A DNA stretch of 59,295 nucleotides from Caulobacteraceae bacterium (GTDB lineage Bacteria; Pseudomonadota; Alphaproteobacteria; Caulobacterales; Caulobacteraceae). Below the pieces are notes generated by a model. The model was not told where the DNA came from. It worked only from the letters and a program-made list of their open reading frames with translations, and did no database searches. This document shows, one piece after another, positions 8,107 to 17,967 of the stretch; the first letter of the stretch is position 1, and the number at the start of each line of letters is the position of its first letter. Location: NCBI GenBank assembly GCA_019746095.1, contig JAIESL010000017.1:1-59295 (forward strand), in the 5' to 3' direction. Made by a program: the position numbers and the translations under genes.

Positions 8107-8919
8107 TCAGCCCGTCCAGGCGGAGAGGTCGCGGAAGACCAGGCTCTGGCTGCGGGCCGGGACGATCAGGGGGTGGAGGTCATCACCCAGTTCGGGGGTC
8201 TGTTCCTTGAGCCGGCGGCGCAGGGCGCTGATCCGGGCGTCGATGATGTTGACAAAATTGTCCGGCAGGAACCGCCATTCGATCCAGCAGCGATCCCACA
8301 ACATGGTCTTGGTCACCGGCTGGCCGCGCGCGGTCATCAGCTCACTGACGATGGCGAACTCCAGCGGCGACAGATCGATCAGCCGCGCGCCGCCCTCGGC
8401 GTCGAATTTCAGCGTCCGGGCCCCGAAGGCCAGCCGGAACGGACCGTTGACCAGATCCCCCGCGACCGGGGCCGCCCGCCGGGCGGCGCGGCGCAGCTGG
8501 GCCGCGATACGGGCCAGCAGTTCCTCATCCCCAACCGGCTTGGCCAGATAGTCATCGGCACCGCCCAGCAGCCCCTCGACCTTCTGACGTTCACCGCCGA
8601 GCGCGGTCAGCATCAGGGCCGGGGCGTCGGCACAGGGTCCGCCACCCCCGCGAATCCGCTTGAGGGTCTCCAGCCCGTCGAGCCCGGTCGTCAGGCGATC
8701 AAGGATCAGGACATCATAGGGCCCGGCCGCCGCGGCTATGGCGGCTTCTCCACTGTCGACGCGATCCACGGCATCGAACCCTGCGCGAAGCAGACGACCC
8801 GCCACATGGTCAGAAAGGGCCGGATCATCCTCCAGCAGGAGCGCCCGGCGACCGGCGAAGACTTCGCGCAACTGGGCGAAGGGATCGTCATCCTCGATGC
8901 CGGCCGTTTCCCCGTCCAT
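8107..8919 (-). CDS. OmpR-family response regulator
   Basis: A 270-residue two-domain regulator. The receiver domain (about 23-140) has the acidic cluster E30-D31-D32, phospho-acceptor D74 (LILDR), T105 and K127 (LAKP). The winged-helix output domain follows at about 165-260 (LSPLEFAIVSELM and NIIDARISALRRRL). I chose the ATG at 8919, with GGAG about 12 bases upstream; a TTG at 8970 would add 17 residues. A roughly 20-residue acidic leader before the receiver is unusual. First gene of the regulator-kinase-protease unit. Confidence 0.88.
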   Translation of the reverse strand: MDGETAGIEDDDPFAQLREVFAGRRALLLEDDPALSDHVAGRLLRAGFDAVDRVDSGEAAIAAAAGPYDVLILDRLTTGLDGLETLKRIRGGGGPCADAPALMLTALGGERQKVEGLLGGADDYLAKPVGDEELLARIAAQLRRAARRAAPVAGDLVNGPFRLAFGARTLKFDAEGGARLIDLSPLEFAIVSELMTARGQPVTKTMLWDRCWIEWRFLPDNFVNIIDARISALRRRLKEQTPELGDDLHPLIVPARSQSLVFRDLSAWTG

Positions 8920-9112
8920 GGTCCCCGCTCCGCCCTGGGCTGACGATACGGCCCTGAAGCGGAATGACAATGCTCCACCGACCGCGAGCGGCCAGACTAG
9001 GGTCCGGGCCCGGACGAGGGGGCTGATACTTCCTGACGCAGGCAGAAGAATTTGGGGTGGCCGGCGCAGCCGGACCGGTACCCCGCATGTATGTTGGCAC
9101 CGAGGAGTCCCG

Positions 9113-9907
9113 ATGACCGTGAAATCCCTTCTGCCTGCCTGTCTTCTGGCCGTCTGCGGCCTGGCCGCCTGTCAGACCGCACCCGATGCGAACAGCGGCT
9201 TCCTGTCCGGCTATGACCGGCTCGAGGCCCAGGACGGCACCCTGCGTGCCTCGATCCGGCAGCACCGCGACGAGACGGCGGCCTCAGCGATCGAGCAGGT
9301 CTGGCTTGAGCCGACCGTGCTGGCCGGCCCGGCGAGCGGCGGCCTCACGGACGATGATCGCGCCCTGGTGCTGCGCGAGGTCGACCGGCAGGTCTGTTAC
9401 GAGATCAGCGAGCGGTTCACCCTGGCCGCATCCCCCGATGGCGCCTCTCGTGTCCGGACCGCCGTGGTGCGGATCGATCCGACCGCACCGGCGGGATCGG
9501 CCGTGGCGGCGGTGGCCAATGCCTTCATCCCCGGCCCGGGCACGGTGCGGGTACCGGGCACCACCGGGGGACTGGCCGCCGAGGCGGAGTTGCTGGACCC
9601 GCGGGGCCGTCAGGCCGCTGCCATCGCCTGGGCGCGCAACGCCAATGTGGTGGGCACCGATTCGCCGTCGCTCTCGCGCGTGGGCGACGCCCTGCAGATG
9701 GCCGAACCCTTTGCGGATGCCGTCGGCGATGCCCTGGCCCCGGCGGACCGGCCGGTGCGCGCCATCGCCGATCCGGACCCCTGCGGCCGCTATGGGCCGC
9801 GGAACCAGCCCGGCGGCTTCCTGACCCGGCTGGTGACCGGCCTCTATGTGCCCGAGGTCAACACCGGGACGCGGGAAGACGCCCCGTCGGAAGCCCCCCG
9901 TCCCTAG
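9113..9907 (+). CDS. DUF3313-like lipoprotein
   Basis: A 264-residue predicted lipoprotein with a signal sequence ending in lipobox LAAC (C20). The mature part ([48 protein letters not shown]) resembles DUF3313 proteins: exported, of unknown function, often in the outer membrane. The ATG at 9113 was chosen because GAGGAG at 9102-9107 precedes it and the signal peptide starts here. Its 3' end overlaps the convergent acyl-CoA dehydrogenase gene by four bases. Confidence 0.72.
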   Translation: MTVKSLLPACLLAVCGLAACQTAPDANSGFLSGYDRLEAQDGTLRASIRQHRDETAASAIEQVWLEPTVLAGPASGGLTDDDRALVLREVDRQVCYEISERFTLAASPDGASRVRTAVVRIDPTAPAGSAVAAVANAFIPGPGTVRVPGTTGGLAAEAELLDPRGRQAAAIAWARNANVVGTDSPSLSRVGDALQMAEPFADAVGDALAPADRPVRAIADPDPCGRYGPRNQPGGFLTRLVTGLYVPEVNTGTREDAPSEAPRP

Positions 9908-11094
9908 AAGGCGCTCTGCCCCGTGATGGCCCGGCCCAGGATCAGGGCGTGGACGTCGTGGGCCCCCTCATAGGTATTGACCGTCTCGAGGTTCATGGCG
10001 TGGCGCATGACGTGCATCTCGCCGGTGATGCCGGCGCCGCCGTGCATGTCGCGGGCGACGCGGGCGATATCCAGCGCCTTGCCGCAGTTGTTGCGCTTCA
10101 TCATCGAGATGGCCTCGGGGACCCAGGCCCCCTGGTCGAGCAGACGTCCGAGGGCGAGCGCGCCCTCGAAGCCGAGGAAGATCTCGGTCTGCATGTCGGC
10201 CAGCTTCTTCTGCACCAGCTGGCGCGAGGACAGCGGGCGGCCGAACAGCATGCGCTCGCCGACATAGTCGCGGGTCAGGTGGAAACAGGCCTCGGCGGCA
10301 CCCATGGCCCCCCAGGCGATGCCGTAGCGGGCCTTGTTCAGGCAGGAGAAGGGACCGCGCAGGCCCTTGACGCCCGGCAGCAGGTTCTCTTCCGGCACGA
10401 AGACGTCGTTCAGGCCGATGTCGCCGGTGATGGAGGCGCGCAGGCTCAGCTTGTCGCCGATCTTGTCGGTGGTGAAGCCGTCCATGCCGCGCTCGACGAT
10501 GAAGCCCCGGATCACATCATCCAGCTTGGCCCAGACCACGGCGAGGTCCGAGATGGGGCTGTTGGTGATCCAGTATTTTGCGCCGTTGAGGCGGTAGCCG
10601 CCGTCCACGGCCACGGCCTTGGTCTTCATCGAGGCCGGGTCGGAGCCGCCGTCGGCCTCGGTCAGGCCGAAACAGCCGACCAGTTCGCCCGCCGCCATAC
10701 GCGGCAGGAAGCGCATCTTCTGCTCTTCCGAGCCGAAGGCGTAGATCGGATACATGGCGAGCGAGGACTGGACGCTCATGGCCGAGCGATAGCCGCTGTC
10801 GACCGCCTCGATCTCGCGGGCGATCAGGCCATAGGCGACATGGCTGACCGAGGAGCCGCCGTACTGTTCCGGCAGCATGGCCCCGAGGAAGCCCATCTCG
10901 CCCAGTTCGGTCATGATGGCGCGGTCGAAGGTCTCGTCACGGAAGGCCTCGACCACCCGCGGCAGCAGCTTCTCGCGGGCGTAGGAGCGCGCCGCGTCCT
11001 GGATCATCCGCTCGTCGTCGGTCAGCCGGCCCGACAGGTCCAGCGGGTCGTCCCAGCGGAAGGTCTTGTGCGGGGCGTTGGAGCCGTCGGCCAT
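9904..11094 (-). CDS. gcdH: Glutaryl-CoA dehydrogenase
   Basis: A 396-residue FAD-dependent acyl-CoA dehydrogenase that oxidises and decarboxylates glutaryl-CoA to crotonyl-CoA in lysine/tryptophan breakdown. [33 protein letters not shown] and [15 protein letters not shown] are the GcdH versions of the family signatures; the probable catalytic base is E376 in [10 protein letters not shown]. Length is normal. A CoA-transferase likely to act on glutarate lies two genes away on the other strand. Confidence 0.9.
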   Translation of the reverse strand: MADGSNAPHKTFRWDDPLDLSGRLTDDERMIQDAARSYAREKLLPRVVEAFRDETFDRAIMTELGEMGFLGAMLPEQYGGSSVSHVAYGLIAREIEAVDSGYRSAMSVQSSLAMYPIYAFGSEEQKMRFLPRMAAGELVGCFGLTEADGGSDPASMKTKAVAVDGGYRLNGAKYWITNSPISDLAVVWAKLDDVIRGFIVERGMDGFTTDKIGDKLSLRASITGDIGLNDVFVPEENLLPGVKGLRGPFSCLNKARYGIAWGAMGAAEACFHLTRDYVGERMLFGRPLSSRQLVQKKLADMQTEIFLGFEGALALGRLLDQGAWVPEAISMMKRNNCGKALDIARVARDMHGGAGITGEMHVMRHAMNLETVNTYEGAHDVHALILGRAITGQSAF

Positions 11095-11230
11095 GGGTCG
11101 TCTTTCCTGAGCGTGGCGGGGCGCACGACGGGATCAGGCGATCCCGGTCTCCCCCTGTTCTGGCGCGCGGTTTAGGCCAAAATGCACCGGTCGGGTAGAG
11201 GGACGGCCCGACGCAGGCTAGACTGCCGCC

Positions 11231-11497
11231 ATGAGCCGCACCTTTCACCGCCTGTTCGTCGAACACCCGCGCGAGGTCGACGAAAGCTATTTCCACCATA
11301 TGGCCGCCTCGGCGCGGTTCGGGTTCCGCCTGCTGAAACTGGCCGGCTGTGCCTTCGCCCACGCCCTGGTCCCCGGCGTTCACAAGGCGACGGTGTCAAA
11401 GGCCGTCTGCGTCATGGCCGAAGAGATGGATGGTCGGGCGCGTGAGGCACGGGAGTGCCGGATGCGGGATGCGGGCGTGTGGGATCCGGGGCTTTGA
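11231..11497 (+). CDS. DUF6356 family small membrane protein
   Basis: An 88-residue protein. SRTFHRLFVEHPREVDESYFHHMAASARFG followed by one hydrophobic helix (LLKLAGCAFAHALVPGV) and an acidic/basic tail matches DUF6356, small proteins of unknown function common in Caulobacterales and Sphingomonadales. The start at 11231 keeps the conserved HP..VDESY region near the N-terminus. It stands between gcdH (divergent) and the CoA-transferase (same strand, 70 bases on). Confidence 0.7.
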   Translation: MSRTFHRLFVEHPREVDESYFHHMAASARFGFRLLKLAGCAFAHALVPGVHKATVSKAVCVMAEEMDGRAREARECRMRDAGVWDPGL

Positions 11498-11504
11498 GCG
11501 GGCC

Positions 11505-11624
11505 GGGGGCCGAGGGTCGAGGGTCGAGGGATGAAGCCGGGCTGACCGCGATACGGACCTCCCACACATGAATTCGACCGTAGATCGGGCCTCCCTCGAC
11601 CCCCAACCCTCAACCCCCGACCCT
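11505..11624. repeat. Complementary G-rich and C-rich tracts around a start codon
   Basis: A direct repeat of GGGTCGA (11514-11530) upstream and a C-rich tract (11593-11624) inside the CoA-transferase gene are complementary: GGGTCGAGGG at 11521-11530 pairs perfectly with CCCTCGACCC at 11593-11602. The ATG at 11568 lies in the roughly 62-base loop. In the mRNA this could mask or present the start codon. The coding part reads as a low-complexity D/P/S-rich leader peptide. Confidence 0.5.
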
Positions 11625-12806
11625 GCAAAGGGGCCCCTTTCCGGCGTTCGCGTCCTCGACCTCAGCCGCGTGCTGGCCGGTCCGTGGGCGACGCAGATGC
11701 TGGCGGACCTCGGGGCCGAGGTGATCAAGATCGAACGCCCCGGCGTCGGCGACGACACCCGCGCCTGGGGCCCGCCGTTCACGACGAAAGCGGACGGTTC
11801 AAAGGGCGACGCCGCCTATTTCCTGTGCGCCAACCGGGGCAAGAAGTCGGTCGAACTGGACCTGGCCACGCCCGAGGGCGCGGCCATCGTCCGTGAACTG
11901 AGCAAGACCTGCGATGTGGTGGTCGAGAATTTCAAGACGGGCGGACTGAAGAAGTACGGCCTCGACCACGCTGCCCTGTCGGCGATCAATCCGAAGCTGG
12001 TCTATTGCTCGATCACCGGCTTCGGCCAGGATGGGCCCGACGCCCACCGGGCCGGCTATGACTATATGATCCAGGCCATGGGCGGGCTGATGTCCATCAC
12101 CGGCCAGCCCGACGGCGCGGCCGGGGCCGAGCCGATGAAGGTCGGGGTCGCCGTGGTCGACCTGTTCACCGGCCTGTATGCCTCCAATGCGATCATGGCG
12201 GCCCTGCTGCACGCACGGGCCACGGGTCAGGGCCAGTCCATCGACATCGCCCTGTTCGACGTCCAGGCGGCCATGCTGGCCAATCAGGCAACCAACTGGT
12301 TCGTCTCCGGCAAGGCCCCCTCGCGGCTGGGCAATGCCCACCCCAACCTCGCACCCTACCAACCCTTTCCGTGCACGGACGGTATGGTGGTCATCGCCGT
12401 GGGCAATGACGGCCAGTTCCGGGCGCTTTGCGGCGCACTCGGGGCCGCAGGCCTGGGGGCGGATCCGCGCTTCCTGACCAATGCCCTGCGCATCGAGCAC
12501 CGCGCCGCAGTCACGGCCGAGCTGTCGGCCCTGACGGCAGGCCTGACCATGCACGGCCTGATGGCGGCGCTGGAGGCGGCGGGGGTGCCCTGCGGCCCGG
12601 TCAATACGATCGACCAGGTGTTCGACGAGCCCCAGGCGAAGCATCGCGGGCTGGAGGTGACCCAGACTCGCGCCGACCTGTCCGGGCCGGTGCGGACCGT
12701 GGCCTCGCCGATCCGGATGACGGTCACGCCGGTCGCCTATGACCGGGCGCCGCCGGCGCTGGGGGCGGACACGGATGAGGTTCTGGGCGGGCTGGGGCGG
12801 CCCTAG
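11568..12806 (+). CDS. CaiB/BaiF class III CoA-transferase, likely succinyl-CoA:glutarate type
   Basis: A 412-residue protein. After a low-complexity leader (residues 1-23) the family core begins at LSGVRVLDLSRVLAGPW; the catalytic aspartate should be D198 (VVDLFTGLY). Signatures KKSVELDLATPEG and YCSITGFGQDGP are intact. Nearness to gcdH suggests that it activates glutarate with succinyl-CoA; that is inference, as class III substrates cannot be read from sequence. No Shine-Dalgarno site precedes the ATG, but no other in-frame start exists before the core. The stop overlaps the convergent DUF2007 gene by four bases. Confidence 0.82.
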   Translation: MNSTVDRASLDPQPSTPDPAKGPLSGVRVLDLSRVLAGPWATQMLADLGAEVIKIERPGVGDDTRAWGPPFTTKADGSKGDAAYFLCANRGKKSVELDLATPEGAAIVRELSKTCDVVVENFKTGGLKKYGLDHAALSAINPKLVYCSITGFGQDGPDAHRAGYDYMIQAMGGLMSITGQPDGAAGAEPMKVGVAVVDLFTGLYASNAIMAALLHARATGQGQSIDIALFDVQAAMLANQATNWFVSGKAPSRLGNAHPNLAPYQPFPCTDGMVVIAVGNDGQFRALCGALGAAGLGADPRFLTNALRIEHRAAVTAELSALTAGLTMHGLMAALEAAGVPCGPVNTIDQVFDEPQAKHRGLEVTQTRADLSGPVRTVASPIRMTVTPVAYDRAPPALGADTDEVLGGLGRP

Positions 12807-13222
12807 CCGCCCAGGGCCGTCAGGACACATCCTGCCAAAGGGAAGACGACGAAGGCCAGGACGACCACGATCGCGCCGGTCTTCTTGGCCCAGCCCATCA
12901 CACCGCTGATCTCGTTGTCATGCAGATCGCCGACCTTGCCCGGCGTGTGCTCGATCATCCAGTCGCCGGACTCGTCCGCCTCATCAATGAATTCGCCGGC
13001 GCGCATGCGGGCGATGATGGCCCGCGCCTCGACGATCTGCGCGGTCGTCGTGACCACACGAACCCCGCCGATGGCGATCAGCAGGTCGGGGTTCATGGTC
13101 GCCATGTCGCGGTCGGGCAGCCAGGCGCGCACGCCCTGCTGCTGCAGGAAGGACGCCGCCAGCTCCGCCTCGGGAATGGTCGAGAACCGCGCGACTTCCA
13201 GAACGTCGGCGGCCTCCGTCAC
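12803..13222 (-). CDS. DUF2007 domain protein with C-terminal membrane helix
   Basis: A 139-residue protein. Residues 8-75 (VLEVARFSTIPEAELAASFL, GIRVVTT-like region, VEARAIIARM) match DUF2007, a small domain called a putative signal-transducing protein on weak evidence. A single hydrophobic helix at about 114-136 (TGAIVVVLAFVVFPLAGCVL) would anchor it with its domain in the cytoplasm. It starts two bases after the sucB stop, so it is probably the last cistron of the suc operon. Confidence 0.72.
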   Translation of the reverse strand: MTEAADVLEVARFSTIPEAELAASFLQQQGVRAWLPDRDMATMNPDLLIAIGGVRVVTTTAQIVEARAIIARMRAGEFIDEADESGDWMIEHTPGKVGDLHDNEISGVMGWAKKTGAIVVVLAFVVFPLAGCVLTALGG

Positions 13223-13224
13223 GG

Positions 13225-14763
13225 TCAGAGGTCCAGCAGGGCCCGCGCCGGGTCTTCCAGCAGTTCCTTGACGCGGACGAGGAAGGTCACCGCCTCCTTG
13301 CCGTCGACGATGCGGTGATCATAGCTCAGGGCCAGATACATCATCGGCCGGATCAGCACCTCGCCGTTCACCGCCATCGGGCGCTGGACGATGTTGTGCA
13401 TGCCCAGGATGCCCGACTGAGGAGCGTTCAGGATCGGCGTCGACATCAGCGAGCCATAGGTGCCGCCGTTGGTGATGGTGAAGGTGCCGCCCTGCAGCTG
13501 GTCGAGCGTCAGGTCGCCGTCGCGGGCGGCCTTGCCGAGCGCGGCGATGCCCTTCTCGATGCCCGCCAGCGACAGGGTGTCGGCGTCGCGCAGGACCGGC
13601 ACGACCAGACCCTTTTCGGTGCCGACGGCGACGCCGATGTCATAGTGGTTCTTGTAGATGATGTCCGTGCCGTCGATCTCGGCATTGACCGCCGGGATCT
13701 CCTTCAGGGCCGCGACCACCGCCTTGGTGAAGAAGGACATGAAGCCCAGCTTCACGCCGTGACGCTTCTCGAAGACGTCCTTGTACTGGGTCCGCAGGGC
13801 CATGACGTTGGTCATGTCCACCTCATTGAAGGTGGTCAGCTGGGCGGCCGTGTTCTGCGATTCCTTGAGGCGGCGGGCGATGGTCTGGCGCAGCCGGGTC
13901 ATCTTGACCCGCTCCTCGCGCGGCTGGTCGACGCGAGGGGCGGCAGGCGCGGCAGCCGGGGCCGGAGCGGCGGCGGCGGGAGCGGCGGGGGCAGCGGAGA
14001 TGGCGTTCACGGCGTCGGCCTTGGTGATGTTGCCCTTGGGGCCGGTGGCGGCAATGGCCTTGGGGTCGAGGTTGTTCTCGGTCACCACGCGCTGGACGGC
14101 GGGTGACAGGTGCGGGGCGTCAGAGACAGCAGCGGGCGCGGCCACCGGAGCCGCGACCGGTGCCGCGGCGGGGACGTCACCGGAGGCGGCGATGCTGCCG
14201 ATCGACTGGCCGGGGGTGACGGTTGCGCCCGCTTCGGCGGAGATGGTCAGGATGCCGGCGGCCGGGGCCGATACCTCGACGGCGACCTTGTCCGTCTCGA
14301 TCTCGACCAGCAGTTCGTCGCGGGCGACCGTATCGCCGGACTTTTTCAGCCAGCTGCCCATCGTACCCTCGGCGACGCTCTCACCCATGGTCGGGACGGC
14401 AATGGCAACCGTACCGCCGGAAGGGGCCGCGGCAGCCGGGGCGGCAGCCGGAGCAGCGGCCGGGGCAGTGGCGGCCTTCGGAGCCTCCGGGGTCGAGGCG
14501 GGAGCCGGAGCCGAGGGAGCGGCGGATGCACCCTCGCTGACCACGCCGAGCACAGTCCCCGGGACGACGGTCGCACCATCGGGCGTCTTGATCTCGGAGA
14601 GCACGCCGTCGGACGGCGAAACCACCTCCAGAGAGACCTTGTCGGTCTCCAGCTCGACCAGGACCTCGTCCTTCTTCACGGCGTCGCCCGCCTTCTTCGT
14701 CCACTTGCCGATGGTGGCTTCAGTGACGGATTCGCCGAGGGCGGGGGTCAGGATGTCGGCCAT
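13225..14763 (-). CDS. sucB: 2-oxoglutarate dehydrogenase E2, dihydrolipoyl succinyltransferase
   Basis: A 512-residue E2 core of the 2-oxoglutarate dehydrogenase complex. It has two lipoyl domains with lipoylated lysines K42 and K159 (both ETDKV), separated by Ala/Pro linkers, then a subunit-binding domain at about 218-255 ([21 protein letters not shown]) and the catalytic domain with H483 and D487 in SYDHRIVDG. Most E2o proteins, such as E. coli SucB, carry one lipoyl domain, so the second is notable. Downstream of sucA after 68 bases containing a hairpin. Confidence 0.95.
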   Translation of the reverse strand: MADILTPALGESVTEATIGKWTKKAGDAVKKDEVLVELETDKVSLEVVSPSDGVLSEIKTPDGATVVPGTVLGVVSEGASAAPSAPAPASTPEAPKAATAPAAAPAAAPAAAAPSGGTVAIAVPTMGESVAEGTMGSWLKKSGDTVARDELLVEIETDKVAVEVSAPAAGILTISAEAGATVTPGQSIGSIAASGDVPAAAPVAAPVAAPAAVSDAPHLSPAVQRVVTENNLDPKAIAATGPKGNITKADAVNAISAAPAAPAAAAPAPAAAPAAPRVDQPREERVKMTRLRQTIARRLKESQNTAAQLTTFNEVDMTNVMALRTQYKDVFEKRHGVKLGFMSFFTKAVVAALKEIPAVNAEIDGTDIIYKNHYDIGVAVGTEKGLVVPVLRDADTLSLAGIEKGIAALGKAARDGDLTLDQLQGGTFTITNGGTYGSLMSTPILNAPQSGILGMHNIVQRPMAVNGEVLIRPMMYLALSYDHRIVDGKEAVTFLVRVKELLEDPARALLDL

Positions 14764-14794
14764 GGAGAGGGCTCTTTCAGATTCGTTCGTTGAT

Positions 14795-14828
14795 CATCCC
14801 GGAAACGGACTAACCGCTGTCCGGGATG
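14795..14828 (-). promoter_or_regulatory. Intercistronic hairpin between sucA and sucB
   Basis: CATCCCGGA (14795-14803) pairs perfectly with TCCGGGATG (14820-14828) across a 16-base loop, in the 68 bases between the sucA stop and the sucB start. No U-tract follows, so it is more likely an mRNA processing or stability element, or a weak attenuator, than a full terminator. Confidence 0.45.
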
Positions 14829-14831
14829 CAC

Positions 14832-17800
14832 TCAGGCGAAGGCGTCAGTCAGGAAGGCGTCGAGTTCTTTGAGGTGCCGGCTCATCAGTCCGGCGGCGGT
14901 CGAGGCGGAGGCCGGGCGGCCGACGTAGCGGGCGCGCTTCGACTTCACGTTCAGCTTCTCCAGCGTCAGCTCCAGCCAGGGATCGACGAAGGTCCAGCCG
15001 CCCATGTTCTTGGGCTCTTCCTGGCACCAGACCAGTTCGGCGTTCGGGAAGCGGCCCAGTTCGGTCATCAGCGACTTCATCGGCCAGGGATAGAACTGCT
15101 CCAGCCGCATCAGATAGACGTTGTCGATCTGGTCGCGCTCGCGCCGCTCCAGCAGGTCGTAATAGACCTTGCCCGAGCAGAGGATGACGCGGCGGATGTT
15201 GGCGTCCGGCTTGATCGTGATGCCGGCGACGTCGGGACGACGCTCGGCGTCGTCGTGCAGGACGCGGTGGAAGGAGCTGCCCTCGGCCAGGTCGGCGATG
15301 CTCGAGACCGCCTTCTTGTGCCGCAGCAGGCTCTTGGGCGTCATGATGATCAGCGGCTTGCGGAACGGCCGGTGCATCTGACGACGCAGGATGTGGAAAT
15401 AGTTGGCCGGGGTCGAACAGTTGGCGACCTGCATATTGTCCTCGGCGCAGGCCTGCAGGAAGCGCTCGAGGCGGGCCGAGGAGTGTTCGGGTCCCTGCCC
15501 TTCATAGCCGTGCGGCAGCAGCATGGTCAGACCGCACATGCGCAGCCATTTGCGCTCGCCCGAGCTGATGAACTGGTCGATCACCACCTGGGCCCCGTTC
15601 ACGAAATCGCCGAACTGGGCCTCCCACATCACCAGGGTGTTGGGGTCGGTCAGGGCGTAGCCGTATTCGAAGCCGAGCACCGCCTCTTCCGACAGGGCGG
15701 AGTCGATGACCTCGAACTCGGCCTGGCCGTCGCGGATGTTGTTCAGCGGGACGTAGCGGACCTCGGTGGTCTGGTCGATGATGCCCGAGTGGCGCTGGGA
15801 GAAGGTGCCGCGGACCGAATCCTGGCCCGACAGACGGACCGGGAAACCCTCGTCCAGCAACGAGCCGAAGGCCAGGCTCTCGGCCGTGGCCCAGTCGATG
15901 TTCTCACCCGAGGTGATCATCTCACGGCGGCCGTCGATGACACGTTTCAGCGTCTTGTGGACATCGACCGCGTTCGGAATGGTCGTCAGCTTGTGGCCGA
16001 GGTCGGCCAGTCGGGCGGCCGGGACCGAGGTCTCGCCACGGCGCTCCTCACCGTCGGGCTGGCCGATGCCCTGCCACTGGCCGTCCATCCAGTCGGCCTT
16101 TTGCGCCTCGAAGGTCTTGCCGGCCTCGAACTCGGCATCGAGGAAGGCCTCGAACCGGGTCACCTCGGCATCGACGGCGGCCTGGTCGATCACGCCTTCG
16201 GCGATCAGACGCTCGGCATAGATCTCGCGCGTCGACTTCAGGGCGCGGATCTTCGAATACATCCGCGGCTGGGTGAAGGTCGGATCGTCGCCCTCATTGT
16301 GACCGAAGCGGCGGTAGCAGAACATGTCCACCACCACGTCCTTGTGGAATTTCTGCCGGAACTCGGTCGCCACCTTGGCGGCGAAGACCACCGCTTCGGG
16401 ATCGTCGCCGTTGACGTGGAAGATCGGCGCCTGGACCATCAGGGCCACGTCCGACGGATAGGGCGAGGAGCGGCTGTTCCGAGGGCTGGTCGTGAAGCCG
16501 ATCTGGTTGTTGACCACGAAATGCACCGTCCCGCCGGTGCGATAGCCCTTCAGCCCCATCAGGGCGAAGCATTCGGCCACCACGCCCTGGCCGGCGAAGG
16601 CCGCGTCGCCGTGGATCAGCAGGGGCATGACCTTGGAGCGGTCGAGGGCCCAGGTCTCTTCCGGCCGGCCGGCATTGGCGGCGCGGATGTCGAAGGCCTG
16701 TTTCGCCCGCGCCTTGCCCAGCACCACCGGATTGACGATCTCGAGGTGGGACGGGTTGGCGGTCAGGGACAGGTGGACGTTGTTGCCGTCGAACGACCGG
16801 TCCGAAGAGGCCCCCATGTGATATTTGACGTCACCCGAGCCCTCGATGTCCGAAGGCACGGTCGAGCCGCCCTGGAATTCGTGGAAGATGGCGCGATAGG
16901 GCTTGCCCATCACCGCCGCCAGGGTGTTCAGCCGCCCGCGGTGGGCCATGCCGAGCACGATTTCGTCTACGCCGAGGGCACCGCCGCGCTTGATGATCTG
17001 CTCCAGCGCCGGGACCATGGCCTCGCCGCCGTCCAGACCGAACCGCTTGGTGCCGGGGAAGCGTTTGTGCAGGAAGCGTTCGAAGCCCTCGGCCTCGATC
17101 AGCTTGTAGAGGATGGCCAGCTTGCCCTCGCGGGTGAAGCCGTTCTGGGCGAATTTGTCCGAGCCCTCGAAGCGGGCCTGCAGCCAGGTCTTCTCGTCCG
17201 GCTCGGCGATATGCATGAACTGGATGCCCAGCGTGCCGCAGTAGGTACGCTTGAGCAGGGCCAGGACCTCGCGGATGGTGCCGGTCTGGAAGCCGAGCAC
17301 GCCGTCGAGATAGATCGGCCGGTCGAGATCGGCCTCGCTGAAGCCGTAGAACTCGGGGGTCAGTTCCGGATTGCTGGGCGGTTGTTCGATGCCCAGCGGG
17401 TCGAGGTTGGCCTGGAGGTGACCACGGACGCGATAGCTGCGGATCAGCATCAGCGCCCGGATCGAATCATGGGCGGCGGCGCGGACGGCCTCAGCGAGGA
17501 CGGCGGCGTCCGGAGCGGCGGCGGGCGCAGCGGCCGAAGCCGAGGCACCAGGCTTTTTCGGATCGGGCTTCGGAGCCGGCCAGCGGCCGTCGAACACCCC
17601 GGTGGCCTCGGTCGGCTCGGTCGTCACCGCACGACCCCAGGAACCGGCGGCCCCCGAAGCCTTCACGCTCTCGGCATTGTCGCGCAGCTGGTCGAAGAAG
17701 GCGCGCCATTCGCCGGAGACAGAGGCCGGATCGGCGGCCCATTTCTCGTGCAAATCCTCGATGAACGAGGCGTTTGAGCCATACAGGAAGCTGGTCTCGG

Positions 17801-17837
17801 CAAAGACCTGGTTCAGCCGACCGGCATCGTCCGCCAT
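14832..17837 (-). CDS. sucA: 2-oxoglutarate dehydrogenase E1
   Basis: A 1001-residue thiamine-diphosphate enzyme that decarboxylates 2-oxoglutarate and passes succinyl to the E2 lipoyl arm. N-terminal LNQVFAETSFLYGSNASFIEDLHEKW is the E2-binding region; LGMAHRGRLNTLAAVMGKP and GDAAFAGQGVVAEC are ThDP/active-site signatures; LLPHGYEGQGPEHSSARLERFLQ is in the C-terminal half. An Ala/Pro-rich linker lies at about 85-125. The ATG at 17837 (MADDAGRLNQ) was preferred to a GTG four codons earlier. It follows sucD after about 157 bases and a strong terminator, so it may have its own promoter. Confidence 0.95.
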   Translation of the reverse strand: MADDAGRLNQVFAETSFLYGSNASFIEDLHEKWAADPASVSGEWRAFFDQLRDNAESVKASGAAGSWGRAVTTEPTEATGVFDGRWPAPKPDPKKPGASASAAAPAAAPDAAVLAEAVRAAAHDSIRALMLIRSYRVRGHLQANLDPLGIEQPPSNPELTPEFYGFSEADLDRPIYLDGVLGFQTGTIREVLALLKRTYCGTLGIQFMHIAEPDEKTWLQARFEGSDKFAQNGFTREGKLAILYKLIEAEGFERFLHKRFPGTKRFGLDGGEAMVPALEQIIKRGGALGVDEIVLGMAHRGRLNTLAAVMGKPYRAIFHEFQGGSTVPSDIEGSGDVKYHMGASSDRSFDGNNVHLSLTANPSHLEIVNPVVLGKARAKQAFDIRAANAGRPEETWALDRSKVMPLLIHGDAAFAGQGVVAECFALMGLKGYRTGGTVHFVVNNQIGFTTSPRNSRSSPYPSDVALMVQAPIFHVNGDDPEAVVFAAKVATEFRQKFHKDVVVDMFCYRRFGHNEGDDPTFTQPRMYSKIRALKSTREIYAERLIAEGVIDQAAVDAEVTRFEAFLDAEFEAGKTFEAQKADWMDGQWQGIGQPDGEERRGETSVPAARLADLGHKLTTIPNAVDVHKTLKRVIDGRREMITSGENIDWATAESLAFGSLLDEGFPVRLSGQDSVRGTFSQRHSGIIDQTTEVRYVPLNNIRDGQAEFEVIDSALSEEAVLGFEYGYALTDPNTLVMWEAQFGDFVNGAQVVIDQFISSGERKWLRMCGLTMLLPHGYEGQGPEHSSARLERFLQACAEDNMQVANCSTPANYFHILRRQMHRPFRKPLIIMTPKSLLRHKKAVSSIADLAEGSSFHRVLHDDAERRPDVAGITIKPDANIRRVILCSGKVYYDLLERRERDQIDNVYLMRLEQFYPWPMKSLMTELGRFPNAELVWCQEEPKNMGGWTFVDPWLELTLEKLNVKSKRARYVGRPASASTAAGLMSRHLKELDAFLTDAFA

Positions 17838-17967
17838 TGTTCTCGTCACGTCCCTGAGGCGGCGCGCGCACGCCTGCGCGCAACCGGCGCCGCTGATATA
17901 GGCGCTGTTTCCTTATGGGTCATGACCGAATGGGGGCGAAAGCGTCGAAATTCGCCGGAATTCGGAT

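Noticed and set aside
8919..8970. Longer start (TTG 8970) for the response regulator
   Set aside because: The ATG at 8919 has a better ribosome site and is enough for a complete receiver domain.
14826..17777. A 983-codon open frame on the plus strand, antisense to sucA
   Set aside because: High G+C with strong third-position bias keeps antisense frames open. The composition is histidine/glutamine/aspartate-rich with no domain, and sucA on the other strand is unmistakable.
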